Positions 34,145 to 43,838 of a stretch of 64,000 nucleotides of DNA are shown here, one piece after another; position 1 is the stretch's first letter; each line of letters starts with the position of its first letter. This DNA comes from Cyclobacteriaceae bacterium (GTDB taxonomy: Bacteria; Bacteroidota; Bacteroidia; Cytophagales; Cyclobacteriaceae), in assembly GCA_028285685.1 (NCBI GenBank), contig JANQOR010000027.1:1-64000 (forward strand), in the 5' to 3' direction. The notes beneath the pieces were generated by a model that did not search any database, had not been told where the DNA came from, and saw nothing but the letters and a program-made list of their open reading frames with translations. Both the position numbers and the translations under genes were made by a program.

Positions 34145-36562
34145 TTGATAGCCACCCGATCTTGCAGATACAGGACCCTATTTTTCATTGCAATCATAGC
34201 TATTTCATTTTGTTCAAATGCACAATACCGCGTGAGCGGGTATGTGGAAGACGAGACGACTGGCGAGAAGCTATTTGGAGCGACGATCGCTATTGAAGGT
34301 ACTACTGAAGGAGTGATTTCCAATTTCTACGGTTACTATAGTTTGACCGTTCCTTCAAATGCCACGCTGGTTTATTCCTACGTAGGTTATGCCACTCTCA
34401 AGCAGCAAGTCAATCTCAGCAGCGATGTGACCATCAGTCCTCGACTGGCACCTAAGATACTGGATGAGGTGATCATCGAGGGAAATAAGGAAGAAAGTCC
34501 CGAACTTACACCACAGGTAAGCACGATAAAACTCTCTTCCAGACAACTCATGAATTTGCCGGCGATTGGTGGCGAGGTGGATGTGTTGAAAGCGATCCAG
34601 CTGTTACCTGGTGTTCAGAGTGGAAAAGAAGGTATGTCAGGCATTTACGTCCGTGGCGGTGGTCCGGATCAAAACCTCTTTTTGCTAGATGGTGTTCCGC
34701 TCTACAATGTCTCGCACCTTGGTGGCCTATTTTCGGTTTTCAACCCTGACGCAATTTCAGATGTGTCTCTTATTAAGGGTGGGTTTCCAGCTAAGTACGG
34801 TGGCAGACTTTCATCTGTGGTAAATATCAAGGTCAAAGATGGAAATCGTGAGAAAAACACCACTGAAGCTACGGCAGGTTTAATATCTGCGAGAGTGCTC
34901 AACCAAGGGCCCATTGCCGGGGGGAGAGGTTCGTATTTGATTGGAGGACGTAGGACTTACATTGATCTATTTACACGTCCCATCTCAAAATCGGCATCTG
35001 ATGGAAGTTCCTCGTTTGGCTATTACTTCTACGATTTAAATGCGAAGGTGAGCTATGACTTCAGTGAGCGCAATAAGGTGCAATTTAGTATCTATTCAGG
35101 GGATGACCGTGGTGTCGCAAAATTCCAGGATGATCTTTACTCGGTCAGGGACGGAACACAAATTATTGCAGGCGAAGAAAGGAGCAAAAGTGTCTTTGCT
35201 TGGGGAAATTTATTAGCGACTGCTCGTTGGACACATCTTTTCTCCGACAAGCTCTTTGCCAATCTTTCCACCAGCTACACGAAGTATAGGTTTAAGCTTA
35301 CGTATGACTATGAGGATACCAAAGAAAAGGAGACCGAGTTTTATGAGTATAGATCGGGAATTGAGGATTTGAGCCTGAGATACGAACTTGAGTATTTTCA
35401 CACAAACAGTCATAGCCTGCTTGGTGGAATCCAGTTGATCAATCATTCCTTTACTCCGGGTGTAAATACGATAAAGACCGATCTGGAAACTTCTGAAACT
35501 GAGCGAACATTTGGGTCTTTTGGGATTGACTCCTACGAATTTTCAGGATACCTGGAAGACCAGCTAGAACTAAGCCCCAGGATCAAATTGAACATGGGAG
35601 TGCACTATAACTACTACTCGCCCGAAGGGAGTAGCTTTCACAGTGTCCAGCCAAGAGCGACCGTTCGAGTTTTGACAGGTTCGAACTCTTCTGTAAAGCT
35701 GTCGTATGCCGAAATGCAGCAAAATGTTCATTTGCTAACAGGCTCAGGCGCTGGACTACCAACGGATATTTGGGTTCCGGCGACAGATTTAGCCAATCCG
35801 CAAAAATCAAAACAGGTGACGGGAGCTTTCACTAAGCCGATTGATGTACTTGGAGCTGATCTAACCATTGAGGCCTATTATAAACGGATGGAAAATCTGG
35901 TGGTTTATGCCGAAGGAGAGAACTGGGCCGAGACTGCTGAAGATTGGCAGGATAAGGTAGAAACCGATGGTGTTGGAACTTCACGTGGAATTGAATTTTT
36001 GCTGCATAAGAAGGAGGGAAGAGTGAATGGGTGGTTGGGATACACCATTTCCAAATCAGACAGGCAATTTGCCAATATCAATTTTGGAGAGACGTTTCCT
36101 TACAAGTATGACCGGCGACATGATGTGGGAATTTTGGTGTCCTACGAAATCAGCGACAAAGTGGATGTTTCCATGACTTGGGTCTATGGCACAGGGAATG
36201 CAATTACTCTCGGCGAAGCTCGCTATAACGTAATGTTACCTAATGTGCTTATCTCTCCCAATGACTTTGTGTGGTCTCATTTCGGCGGAAACGGCGAAGC
36301 GGAGCATTACAATGGTCGAAATGGATTTCGGATGAAAAGCTACCATCGTGCGGATGTGGGGATTAGATTCAAAAAACAAAAGAAAAACGGACAGCGGATC
36401 TGGAATATTGGTATTTATAACGCATACAATCGGGCTAATCCCTTTTACTATTATTTTGACCATACGTTTGATGAACGCACCTTGAAGGAATCTAGACAAC
36501 TCAAACAGGTCGCTCTATTTCCAATCATCCCGACCATTAGTTACACATTTAAGTTTATGTAG
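34145..36562 (+). CDS. TonB-dependent receptor with carboxypeptidase-regulatory-like domain
   Basis: The 805-residue protein has a signal peptide (about 1-26), a carboxypeptidase-D regulatory-like domain (about 28-110, VSGYVEDETTGEKLFGATIA), a plug domain (LLPGVQSGKEGMSGIYVRGG, LLDGVPLYNVSHLGGLF) and a beta-barrel ending in a C-terminal aromatic-like strand (TISYTFKFM). It should import a ligand across the outer membrane with TonB energy. The start used is TTG 34145. The DUF4249 lipoprotein gene abuts it, a fixed pairing in Bacteroidota. The ligand is unknown. Confidence 0.93.
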   Translation: MIATRSCRYRTLFFIAIIAISFCSNAQYRVSGYVEDETTGEKLFGATIAIEGTTEGVISNFYGYYSLTVPSNATLVYSYVGYATLKQQVNLSSDVTISPRLAPKILDEVIIEGNKEESPELTPQVSTIKLSSRQLMNLPAIGGEVDVLKAIQLLPGVQSGKEGMSGIYVRGGGPDQNLFLLDGVPLYNVSHLGGLFSVFNPDAISDVSLIKGGFPAKYGGRLSSVVNIKVKDGNREKNTTEATAGLISARVLNQGPIAGGRGSYLIGGRRTYIDLFTRPISKSASDGSSSFGYYFYDLNAKVSYDFSERNKVQFSIYSGDDRGVAKFQDDLYSVRDGTQIIAGEERSKSVFAWGNLLATARWTHLFSDKLFANLSTSYTKYRFKLTYDYEDTKEKETEFYEYRSGIEDLSLRYELEYFHTNSHSLLGGIQLINHSFTPGVNTIKTDLETSETERTFGSFGIDSYEFSGYLEDQLELSPRIKLNMGVHYNYYSPEGSSFHSVQPRATVRVLTGSNSSVKLSYAEMQQNVHLLTGSGAGLPTDIWVPATDLANPQKSKQVTGAFTKPIDVLGADLTIEAYYKRMENLVVYAEGENWAETAEDWQDKVETDGVGTSRGIEFLLHKKEGRVNGWLGYTISKSDRQFANINFGETFPYKYDRRHDVGILVSYEISDKVDVSMTWVYGTGNAITLGEARYNVMLPNVLISPNDFVWSHFGGNGEAEHYNGRNGFRMKSYHRADVGIRFKKQKKNGQRIWNIGIYNAYNRANPFYYYFDHTFDERTLKESRQLKQVALFPIIPTISYTFKFM

Positions 36563-37504
36563 ATGAGAAGGTTACTACTCGTTGTTTTTGGTCTAACGTT
36601 TTTAGGATGCGAAGAATTCTTCGAGCAGGATGTAGACGTTGATATACCGGATCATCAGCCAAAGTTGGTGATGTATTCCTATGCCGCTCCAGGCGATTCG
36701 CTGGTCATTGTATTGACTACTTCTATCGGTGTGGAGGTGCCGGCTAATTTGTGGGAGCTTTGGATGTCTTCGGCAACAATTGAAGTGGTGAAGAACGCCA
36801 CCGAGACCGTTCCTGTGACAGTAAATACTTCAGATGAGTTTTTTCCATTTTTTGTCGCTTCTACAGATCTTAACATCAATGATCATCTTTCAATAAACAT
36901 ATCGTCCGAAGGATATGAATCTATTTCCTCAGAAACGCTAATTCCAAATCCTCCGATGGTTCAAAACGCTTCTTATGCCGGCCGACGGATTAACATCGAG
37001 GGAGATGAACTAGCTGCTTTCAGTTTCGATATAATAGATGAGAGCAATGTTGAGAGTTACTATGAGGTATCAGTTGTCTCCGTTTGGACGGATGAGTTTA
37101 GTGGCGAGACCTTCGAAAATCTTTCAGCTACTAACTACGACTCTAATTTACCCTGGATCAACCCACCTTCCGACAATGGTTTTAACCTAAGACTGTTTTT
37201 TGAAGATGGAGCCTTTGAGGATGATGAAATTACCGTTGAGTTCCTGGCAGACGTCTGGGAACTTGCGAACCCCGAATACTTTTCTCCAGATCACAATGTT
37301 GAGTATTTTTTATCGGTAAAATCGGTAACGGAAGCATACTATGATTTCGTGACTGCATTTGGCTTTCATGAGGACAACCAGTTTCCAGATTTATTTTCCG
37401 GCGAGCCTGTACCATTACCTTCCAACATCAATAATGGATTCGGAGTCTTCGGGGCTTATTCGGAGACCAGGCTAAAAATTGATCTGGGAGATCTGGACGA
37501 TTAG
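36563..37504 (+). CDS. DUF4249 lipoprotein
   Basis: The 313-residue protein has a lipoprotein signal (FLGCEE, cysteine near 16) and the DUF4249 layout: EEFFEQDVDVDIPDHQPKLV, an Ig-like beta-sandwich, and a late PVPLPSNINNGFGVFGAYSE near the C terminus. The ATG follows directly after the receptor's stop. Such proteins accompany TonB receptors in Bacteroidota and are thought to help in ligand capture at the outer membrane. It overlaps the convergent amidase gene by four bases. Confidence 0.92.
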   Translation: MRRLLLVVFGLTFLGCEEFFEQDVDVDIPDHQPKLVMYSYAAPGDSLVIVLTTSIGVEVPANLWELWMSSATIEVVKNATETVPVTVNTSDEFFPFFVASTDLNINDHLSINISSEGYESISSETLIPNPPMVQNASYAGRRINIEGDELAAFSFDIIDESNVESYYEVSVVSVWTDEFSGETFENLSATNYDSNLPWINPPSDNGFNLRLFFEDGAFEDDEITVEFLADVWELANPEYFSPDHNVEYFLSVKSVTEAYYDFVTAFGFHEDNQFPDLFSGEPVPLPSNINNGFGVFGAYSETRLKIDLGDLDD

Positions 37505-39027
37505 TTTGAAGGAGGCGGAGTCCGATGCAGAGTCCCCTGCTCATAAGCATAGGTCAGCTTGATAAGGGTTGGTTCCGCATACATCCGACCAAGGAACTGC
37601 AATCCCGCCGGTAAGTTTCCGGATGTGAACCCCATAGGTACCGTGAAGGCTGGCTGCCCCGTATGCGGCGCAATGATTTGGCTGTTGTCTCCACGGTATT
37701 GAGTTTGAAAAGAATCAATTAGTGCAGGCTGATGGTTCCACGAAGGATAGACAATTGCATCTAACCTCAATTCATCCATTCGATTTTCGATCGCTTCTCG
37801 AAAGGCCATCCTTCGCTTGTCCGTATAAGGATCCAGGCATGCAATTTCAGGATTGGGATTTCTTCCCGAAGCGGTGAGAAAATATTCGACCCCCTCTCTC
37901 GCATATTCTGAAGTTGTTCCCACTCGTACAATGTCTTCAAGGGTTTTCATCGTATCCCTGTTGACATATGTGACCAAATAGTCTTCAATGTCCTGACGAA
38001 ACATGTCGCACCATTGGTTTCTTCTCAGGTTGGAAAAATCAGGAACTTCAACTGGGTCGACTATTTCTGCTCCTAGTGTTTGCAGATCCTCAATTGCTTG
38101 TTCAAAGAGTGCCTTGATTTCTGGGTTGGGATCATTTTCACTTAACTCCCTCAATACACCTATTCTAGCTCCTACCAATCCGTCTTTCTGCAGAAACTTT
38201 TGGTAACTGTCTGGAATTTTTCCATCGGAATGTTTGGTTAGTGGGTCTTTCGGATCATAACCTGCGATTACCTCCAAGACTCTTGTTGCATCTTCCACAG
38301 TCCGCATCATCGGACCTGCCACATCATTTCGCAAATACAAGGGAACCACTCCGCTTCTGCTGGTCAGACCCAAAGTGGATCTGAAACCGACCAACGAGCA
38401 GTGAGACGAGGGCCCTCTGATGGAGTTTCCGGTATCTGTTCCTAAACCTATCACCCCAATATTGTGGGCGATAGCGGCAGCCGTACCGCCACTGGACCCA
38501 GCTGGGACATGCACTGTGTTGTAGGGATTTCTTGTTGTTCCGAAAGTAGAACTCTCTGTGTGCATAGGACTAAACGCCCATTCTGCCATGTTGGATTTCG
38601 CAAGAATGATGGCACCCGCATCAACCAATTTAGCAACCATAAATGCATCTTCATCAGGGATGAAGTCCTTAAGTGCAAGGGCTCCGGCAGTTGTCTCCAT
38701 CCCTTTCGTATTGAAATTGTCCTTCACAATCATAGGGATTCCATGTAGTGGTCTCAAGACACCCTCTTTTTCAAATTCACGGTCCAATGCGGTGGCAGTT
38801 TCCAGCGCCTTCTGGTTGATGACAGTCAATGCGTTGAGTCGCCCATTTTCTTTCTCAATTCTGTCCATATAAGCAGCTACCAACTGTCTGCTCGTATACC
38901 GGCCGTTCCTGTAAGCGTCATGGATTTCGGCTATGGTTACCTCGCTCAAATCAATCGAAACAGATTCTCTCTGAGGACTACACTCGAGAAGGAAGAGGGC
39001 TGTGTATAGAAGTGCGAACTTTCGCAT
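37501..39027 (-). CDS. Amidase-signature-family hydrolase (lipoprotein)
   Basis: The 508-residue protein has a short lipoprotein-like signal (LFLLECSPQ, cysteine near 16) and an amidase-signature domain with the Ser-cisSer-Lys triad: Lys in IPMIVKDNFN, the GSSGGTAAAIAH loop (cis-Ser) and the nucleophile Ser of TGNSIRGPSS. It should cleave C-N amide bonds. A paralogue lies at 60083. Both are predicted outside the cytoplasm, unlike GatA. Substrate unknown. Confidence 0.92.
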   Translation of the reverse strand: MRKFALLYTALFLLECSPQRESVSIDLSEVTIAEIHDAYRNGRYTSRQLVAAYMDRIEKENGRLNALTVINQKALETATALDREFEKEGVLRPLHGIPMIVKDNFNTKGMETTAGALALKDFIPDEDAFMVAKLVDAGAIILAKSNMAEWAFSPMHTESSTFGTTRNPYNTVHVPAGSSGGTAAAIAHNIGVIGLGTDTGNSIRGPSSHCSLVGFRSTLGLTSRSGVVPLYLRNDVAGPMMRTVEDATRVLEVIAGYDPKDPLTKHSDGKIPDSYQKFLQKDGLVGARIGVLRELSENDPNPEIKALFEQAIEDLQTLGAEIVDPVEVPDFSNLRRNQWCDMFRQDIEDYLVTYVNRDTMKTLEDIVRVGTTSEYAREGVEYFLTASGRNPNPEIACLDPYTDKRRMAFREAIENRMDELRLDAIVYPSWNHQPALIDSFQTQYRGDNSQIIAPHTGQPAFTVPMGFTSGNLPAGLQFLGRMYAEPTLIKLTYAYEQGTLHRTPPPSN

Positions 39028-39085
39028 AGTGTCTGGTTTGGTTAGGAAGAAAGTTAACCAAAGCAGTTATAAACTAAGTCAAGTA

Positions 39086-39802
39086 TTATTCGAATACCTT
39101 TTTAAGTAGATCAGTGGTTCGTGCTGCAGGATTGTCCCTAATTTCCTTTTCCTCCTTAGCCACCTGGATAAAGAGACCATTAATAGCGCGATCAGTCACA
39201 TGTTCTTCCAGTCTTGGATTGACCTTTTTTACAAATGGGATCTTGTTATGCGTATTCATCACAGTACTCCAATGTTTGGTAGCACCCACTTTGTCAAGAG
39301 AAGCCTTTATGATTGGAAGAAATTTATCCGTAAGAGGGTTTCTGGTGGCTCCATCCAGGTATTGTGTGGCTGCATCATTTTCGCCGCGTAGAATGTTCAT
39401 CGCATCTTTAATTGTCATGGCTTTGATTGCGTCTTTGAATAAGGGAAGCGCTCCCTTGGCAGCGTCCTCAGCCGCCCGGTTCATCGACTCTATGGCATCA
39501 TCGACCAATTTTCCCTGACCGATACTTCTCAATTTCGATTCAACACTTCTAGCCTCCGGAGGAAGTAGGATTTTTAAAATTGGATCTTTGAAATAGCCGT
39601 CCGGCTTAGAGACATTTGTTACTCCTTTTTCTATCCCATTGTTCAATGCCTCTTTCAAGCCGCGACCGACCTCTTCTTCGGTTAGTCCTTTCGTTGGTAT
39701 AGCCTTTTTTACTTGTTTTTTCAGGTCTTTGAGTAGTTGGCCGGAGCTTTCAACAGCGATGAATGCAAATGAAAGAAGGAGAAGAAGTCGAATTTTTTTC
39801 AT
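39086..39802 (-). CDS. DUF4197 family secreted protein
   Basis: The 238-residue protein has a signal peptide (about 1-21) and a helical mature part that fits DUF4197: GLTEEEVGRGLKEALNNGIE, FKDPILKILLPPEARSVESK, NILRGENDAATQYLDGATRN and a closing HVTDRAINGLFIQVAKEEKE. The family is common in Bacteroidota and Proteobacteria and has no described activity. It is monocistronic. Confidence 0.92.
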   Translation of the reverse strand: MKKIRLLLLLSFAFIAVESSGQLLKDLKKQVKKAIPTKGLTEEEVGRGLKEALNNGIEKGVTNVSKPDGYFKDPILKILLPPEARSVESKLRSIGQGKLVDDAIESMNRAAEDAAKGALPLFKDAIKAMTIKDAMNILRGENDAATQYLDGATRNPLTDKFLPIIKASLDKVGATKHWSTVMNTHNKIPFVKKVNPRLEEHVTDRAINGLFIQVAKEEKEIRDNPAARTTDLLKKVFE

Positions 39803-39903
39803 AAGAAATTTAATTTAAACAAGTGTAACCAATAACTCTGCCAGATGTAACTTCAACGTTCGCTTAGTTACAGAGGTATAACAGCATAGCAGTAAGATCC
39901 ACC

Positions 39904-40386
39904 ATGAATTCGAACGTTTTACTTTTTCTCTTTTTATTGATTCCCAATCATGCAGTTTACATATCAGTGGTTGAGGTAAACCACAATTCAGAAACGTTGG
40001 AGTCCTTTCTTTCGGTGAAGGTGTTCACTGATGACCTGCAGAATGTAATCCGAAATTTCAATTCTGATTTCGCCAAGGCAAGTAATGAAGAGTTTGTAAA
40101 CGCTAACAAAAAAGATATCATTGAATATTTCAGCAAGCATCTGATTTTTGCGGTAAATGACAAACTGCAGAAAATGGAGTTTGTTTCTTCAGTGCTGGTC
40201 AGTGACGTCTATTTCCTGAATTTTAAGTTCAAGTCCAAATCTGCCTGGGAAAAGTTGGAGATCACCGCAGATTTTTTCACAGAGATCTTTCCTGATCAAT
40301 CAAATGTCATGACAATCAAATACGCAGGTGAAAAGTACTTTGCTCGTCTGACGAAATCCAAGCCTGCTTATTTCATTGAGTTTTGA
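39904..40386 (+). CDS. DUF6702 family secreted protein
   Basis: The 160-residue protein has a hydrophobic signal (about 1-18), then VEVNHNSETLESFLSVKVFT, a strand-rich fold and a closing NVMTIKYAGEKYFARLTKSK, the shape of DUF6702 proteins, which occur beside M1 peptidases or orphan in Bacteroidota. No catalytic residues are evident. The annotated ATG at 39904 fits the signal. Function unknown. Confidence 0.8.
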   Translation: MNSNVLLFLFLLIPNHAVYISVVEVNHNSETLESFLSVKVFTDDLQNVIRNFNSDFAKASNEEFVNANKKDIIEYFSKHLIFAVNDKLQKMEFVSSVLVSDVYFLNFKFKSKSAWEKLEITADFFTEIFPDQSNVMTIKYAGEKYFARLTKSKPAYFIEF

Positions 40387-40577
40387 TGCCTTGTGGAGGT
40401 CATTGTTTTATCGTGTCACACCGTGCTTTACACGGTATCTACCGCTAATCGATTATTATGTCATGTGCTCTCGAAGAGGCATCTTCGGCTATCATGTAGA
40501 ATGCCTGATCAATCCTCCGATCGAAAGAATCTTTACCTCAGGGTGTTTAGAATGACTTTTATGTTTGAGCTGGCGGG
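40387..40577. other. Convergent intergenic region with a hairpin
   Basis: The 191-base gap between two converging genes contains a small hairpin, ACCGTG (40420-40425) and CACGGT (40431-40436) with a 5-base loop. It lacks a T tract. The 67-residue open frame at 40393-40596 has no recognisable content and no start context, so I leave it out. Confidence 0.45.
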
Positions 40578-41888
40578 TTACTTCATCAATTTTTGATTAA
40601 ACAGATCCAGCAATCCCTGGGAAGTTACTTTCACTCCTGTTTCAACCGACTTATATGGATCTGGGTAATAAAAAGGGGAATGCAGGCCTGGAAGATCTCC
40701 TGATTTCATACGCTCATCCGGAACGGTACCTAACCAGTATAAAACTGTTGGAACATTGTGTTCAGTAGTTCCATACCTGGAGAAATCTTCACCAACCATT
40801 TGTGGTTCTGCATAAATCACATTTTCAGCACCGATGGCTTTTCCCGCTGAAGCAGTTAATCTATCTACAAGCTCCGGATTGTTGTAGTTCGCTGGAGTGA
40901 AGTCTTCAGGAATGGTTACCTCAGGAAGTCTGTCCTCAGGCAGTCCGGCTGCAATGGCTACTCCCTTGCTGATTTCTCGGATGCGCTTGTGAACCATGGT
41001 TCTTACTTCCTCGGTATAAGTTCTTACGGTCAATTTCAACATCACTTCATCCGGTATAATGTTGTGCTTCACACCTCCTTGAATGGCACCAACAGTTACC
41101 ACTGCTGACTCTGTCGGCTTAAGGTTACGACTCACGATGGTTTGAAGATCCATTACTATCATGCTGGCGATCACTACAGGATCAATGGACATATGGGGGG
41201 ATGCTCCATGTGCTCCATATCCCCAGACTTTGATGTCAATACTTTCTGTGTTGGCCATTGTATAGCCTTTCCCAAAACCTACCTGTCCCGCGGCAATAGT
41301 CGGACTGCTGTGCAGACCCACCCCATAGTCGGGGACTCCAAATTTCTCATAGAGTCCAGCTTCTAACATCATCCTGGCACCAGCCCCAATTTCCTCAGCC
41401 GGTTGTCCAATCAGCATCAAGGTTCCCTTCCATTGATCCTTCATCTCTGCCATGGCTCTTGCGGTTCCGAGTAGTGTGGTCATATGAACATCATGACCAC
41501 AGGAGTGCATTGTGCCCACCCTAACGCCGCTGTACTCTATCATAGTGCTGCTCGCATATTCTAACTCTGTCTTTTCAGCCATGGGTAGCGCATCCATATC
41601 CGTTCGGTAAAGGATAGTCGGTCCCTTGCCATTTTTCATGATGCCTACAATGCCATACCCTCCGAAATTCTCCGTCACGTCATAGCCTACCTTCTTCAAC
41701 TCAGCTGCAAGATCTTTGGCCGTCTCTTTCTCCATTAGAGAAATTTCAGGATTCTGGTGTCTCTTTTTATAGAAATTGACGAGGTAATCAATGTCTGCTG
41801 CAAGGTAGCTGGCAATTTTCTCGTTTGAAGTGTTTGTGTTAGCAAATGCAGCGAGCACAAAAGCAGAAATAAGGAAAAGGTACTTCAT
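40578..41888 (-). CDS. M20-family amidohydrolase (peptidase M20D-like)
   Basis: The 436-residue protein has a signal peptide (about 1-18) and an M20 catalytic domain with GHDVH and TMHSCGHDVHMTTLLG metal-binding residues, GQPAEEIGAGA carrying the catalytic glutamate, then the dimerisation domain. A late MVGEDFSRY completes the motif set of amidohydrolases such as hippurate hydrolase and IAA-amino-acid hydrolase. It should remove acyl groups from amino acids in the periplasm. The true substrate cannot be set. Confidence 0.92.
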   Translation of the reverse strand: MKYLFLISAFVLAAFANTNTSNEKIASYLAADIDYLVNFYKKRHQNPEISLMEKETAKDLAAELKKVGYDVTENFGGYGIVGIMKNGKGPTILYRTDMDALPMAEKTELEYASSTMIEYSGVRVGTMHSCGHDVHMTTLLGTARAMAEMKDQWKGTLMLIGQPAEEIGAGARMMLEAGLYEKFGVPDYGVGLHSSPTIAAGQVGFGKGYTMANTESIDIKVWGYGAHGASPHMSIDPVVIASMIVMDLQTIVSRNLKPTESAVVTVGAIQGGVKHNIIPDEVMLKLTVRTYTEEVRTMVHKRIREISKGVAIAAGLPEDRLPEVTIPEDFTPANYNNPELVDRLTASAGKAIGAENVIYAEPQMVGEDFSRYGTTEHNVPTVLYWLGTVPDERMKSGDLPGLHSPFYYPDPYKSVETGVKVTSQGLLDLFNQKLMK

Positions 41889-42000
41889 GGTTGTGTGGTT
41901 TTCGTTTAACTAAGGTACAAGATGATTCAAGGCTTTACAAAACGAGCTTGACTAGAAGCCATATTGTCTTTTGATACGGAAAACGAGGGTCTATATTTTT

Positions 42001-42026
42001 AAACCAAATTGACGATTCCTTGGTTT
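42001..42026 (+). other. Leader hairpin before the ATP-grasp gene
   Basis: AAACCAA (42001-42007) and TTGGTTT (42020-42026) form a 7-base stem with a 12-base loop, 20 bases before the ATG at 42046. A second small stem (GACA/TGTC) follows. It could affect translation or be chance. Confidence 0.3.
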
Positions 42027-42045
42027 TTAAGACAAGCTGTCAATT

Positions 42046-42987
42046 ATGGAAGAGAGTAATGCTTCAGTATATATTATTCACGAAAATGAGGAATGGATTG
42101 CCTCTCTGAGGAAGAATCTTGAAGCAAGTCACACGAGCTACAGTGACTGGAACCTAGCAAAAGAAGGAGTTGACCTGACTCAGACCCCACCCGATGGAGT
42201 TTTTTACAACCGAATGAGTGCTTCTTCATTTACAAGAGGAAATCTACATGCAAAGAATCTCACTGCTCCTATTCTTGCCTGGCTGGAAGCCAATAGTAGA
42301 AGAATCGTGAATGGCGGGAGAGCACTGCAACTGGAAATGAGCAAAGCAGAGCAACACGTTGCTTTGCATCGGTCTGGCCTTCAAACACCAAAAACCTTGG
42401 TTGCTAGTGGGAGGAAGGAGATGATTGCTGCCTCAGAGTCTTTTCATAATCGTCCATTCATCATCAAACCAAATATGGGTGGAAAAGGGTACGGTGTGAG
42501 GTTAATCAGCTCTGGACCAGAGTTGGAATTGTTGCTAGAATCAACACCGTTCGAGGAGCTCACTGTTGACGGTGTCGTTATTGTTCAGGAATACATACGA
42601 CCGAAAGATCAACGAATCATCCGCATGGAATTTATTGCTGGAAAGTTCTACTATGCGGTCCAGATTGATACCGGTGGAAGTTTTGAACTTTGTCCTGCGG
42701 ATGCGTGTGAAATTCCTACAAATTCGATGGATAAACCGCCCGAGTTTACCATACTGGAAGATTTTCACATTCCTGAAATAGAAAAATGCGAGGCCTTTTT
42801 AGCTGCAAACGATATCGAAATTGCTGGAATGGAATTTTTGCAGAATGAAGAGGGAGAGCGCTTCTTCTACGACGTAAATACAACAACCAATTATAATTCA
42901 GGTGCAGAAGAAAGCACCATAAACGGTCTTCGAGGGATGAAGAGAGTGGCGGAATTTCTTAAGGAAGAACTAGAAAAGGTGAGCTGA
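42046..42987 (+). CDS. ATP-grasp ligase (RimK-like)
   Basis: The 313-residue protein has an ATP-grasp fold: the lid segment FIIKPNMGGKGYGVRLI with the ATP-binding Lys and glycine loop, VVIVQEYIRP with the purine-contacting Glu, and FYDVNTTTNYN with metal-binding D/N. The N-terminal part (about 1-100) is a Rossmann-like pre-grasp domain. RimK-like ligases join glutamate or similar amino acids to peptide or cofactor carboxylates. It is alone in its orientation; the PEP-mutase-like gene converges on it. The acceptor is unknown. Confidence 0.88.
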   Translation: MEESNASVYIIHENEEWIASLRKNLEASHTSYSDWNLAKEGVDLTQTPPDGVFYNRMSASSFTRGNLHAKNLTAPILAWLEANSRRIVNGGRALQLEMSKAEQHVALHRSGLQTPKTLVASGRKEMIAASESFHNRPFIIKPNMGGKGYGVRLISSGPELELLLESTPFEELTVDGVVIVQEYIRPKDQRIIRMEFIAGKFYYAVQIDTGGSFELCPADACEIPTNSMDKPPEFTILEDFHIPEIEKCEAFLAANDIEIAGMEFLQNEEGERFFYDVNTTTNYNSGAEESTINGLRGMKRVAEFLKEELEKVS

Positions 42988-42989
42988 CT

Positions 42990-43748
42990 CTATTCAAGAA
43001 ACAATCCGAAGGACATTTGATCCATTGCTGATAGCAAGGCGCTTTCATACTTTCGGCACTGGTATTTAAATCCTGATCCTCCGGTGCTTACTCGACTGAC
43101 ACCCAATTCTTTTAATTCCTCGAAGTTGGGAAGACCTGGAACATTTAAAACGTTAACAGGAAGCCGGGTACTTGCCGTAATTGCTTGGATATCATTTCTA
43201 CTTTGGACAAATGGAACAAAAATTCCATCGGCTCCAGCGTGCTCATACAATTCGATTCGATGTAGACTTTCTTCTAATGGATTCTGCAATCCTAACAAAA
43301 AGGCATCGGTGCGTATATTTAGAAACATATCAATGTTGTCTTTTTCCAATTGCCCCTTGATTGAGGAAAGTTTCCTGGCAAAAAGCTGCGGTTGGACAAT
43401 CGATCGATCCTTACCTGCGGTACTATCTTCGATATTGACTCCTTCGACTCCAAGTTCAGCCAATTGCCTTATATGATCCACGACCTCCTGATCTACCTGG
43501 CTATAGCCCGTTTCAATATCAACTGACAATGGAAGGTTGATGCCTGCTGCTATCCGTGCTACAATCAACATTAGCTCATCAAAACTCATCTCTTCACCAT
43601 CCTCGTATCCGAGAGTGGCTGCAATGGCAGAACTAGATGTGGCAATCGCGTCAAAATTTAGTTTCTCTGCTGTCTTTGCGCTGGCAACATCCCAGGCGTT
43701 ACAAAGTAATAAAGGTCGTTCGGCGTAGTGTAGCTCTCGGAAATTCAT
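42990..43748 (-). CDS. Isocitrate lyase / PEP mutase family protein
   Basis: With the ATG at 43748 the product has 252 residues. It carries NAWDVASAKTAEKLNFDAIA, AIAATLGYEDGEEMSF and PLSVDIETGYS (metal-binding Asp and Glu), then GVEGVNIEDS, all in the order of the PEP mutase/isocitrate lyase superfamily. Members include 2-methylisocitrate lyase-like and oxaloacetate-decarboxylase-like enzymes. The frame opens seven residues earlier. The K-C-G-H type motif of isocitrate lyase is absent, so it is not that enzyme. Confidence 0.88.
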   Translation of the reverse strand: MNFRELHYAERPLLLCNAWDVASAKTAEKLNFDAIATSSSAIAATLGYEDGEEMSFDELMLIVARIAAGINLPLSVDIETGYSQVDQEVVDHIRQLAELGVEGVNIEDSTAGKDRSIVQPQLFARKLSSIKGQLEKDNIDMFLNIRTDAFLLGLQNPLEESLHRIELYEHAGADGIFVPFVQSRNDIQAITASTRLPVNVLNVPGLPNFEELKELGVSRVSTGGSGFKYQCRKYESALLSAMDQMSFGLFLE

Positions 43749-43838
43749 TGTTTTTCTTGCAAAATACACATGTTAAATTTCTTCATTCAACCGAAAATTG
43801 AACGACCAATTTTTTTTGTCTCACTCTATAAGTAGCCA

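Noticed and set aside
37501-39027. Amidase as GatA of the Glu-tRNA amidotransferase
   Set aside because: It has a lipoprotein signal and no gatB or gatC is near.
40393-40596. 67-residue open frame after the DUF6702 gene
   Set aside because: No recognisable content, no start context, and it overlaps the end of the amidohydrolase gene; probably chance.
42990-43748. Isocitrate lyase of the glyoxylate shunt
   Set aside because: The K-C-G-H catalytic motif and the length of isocitrate lyase are absent; no malate synthase is near.
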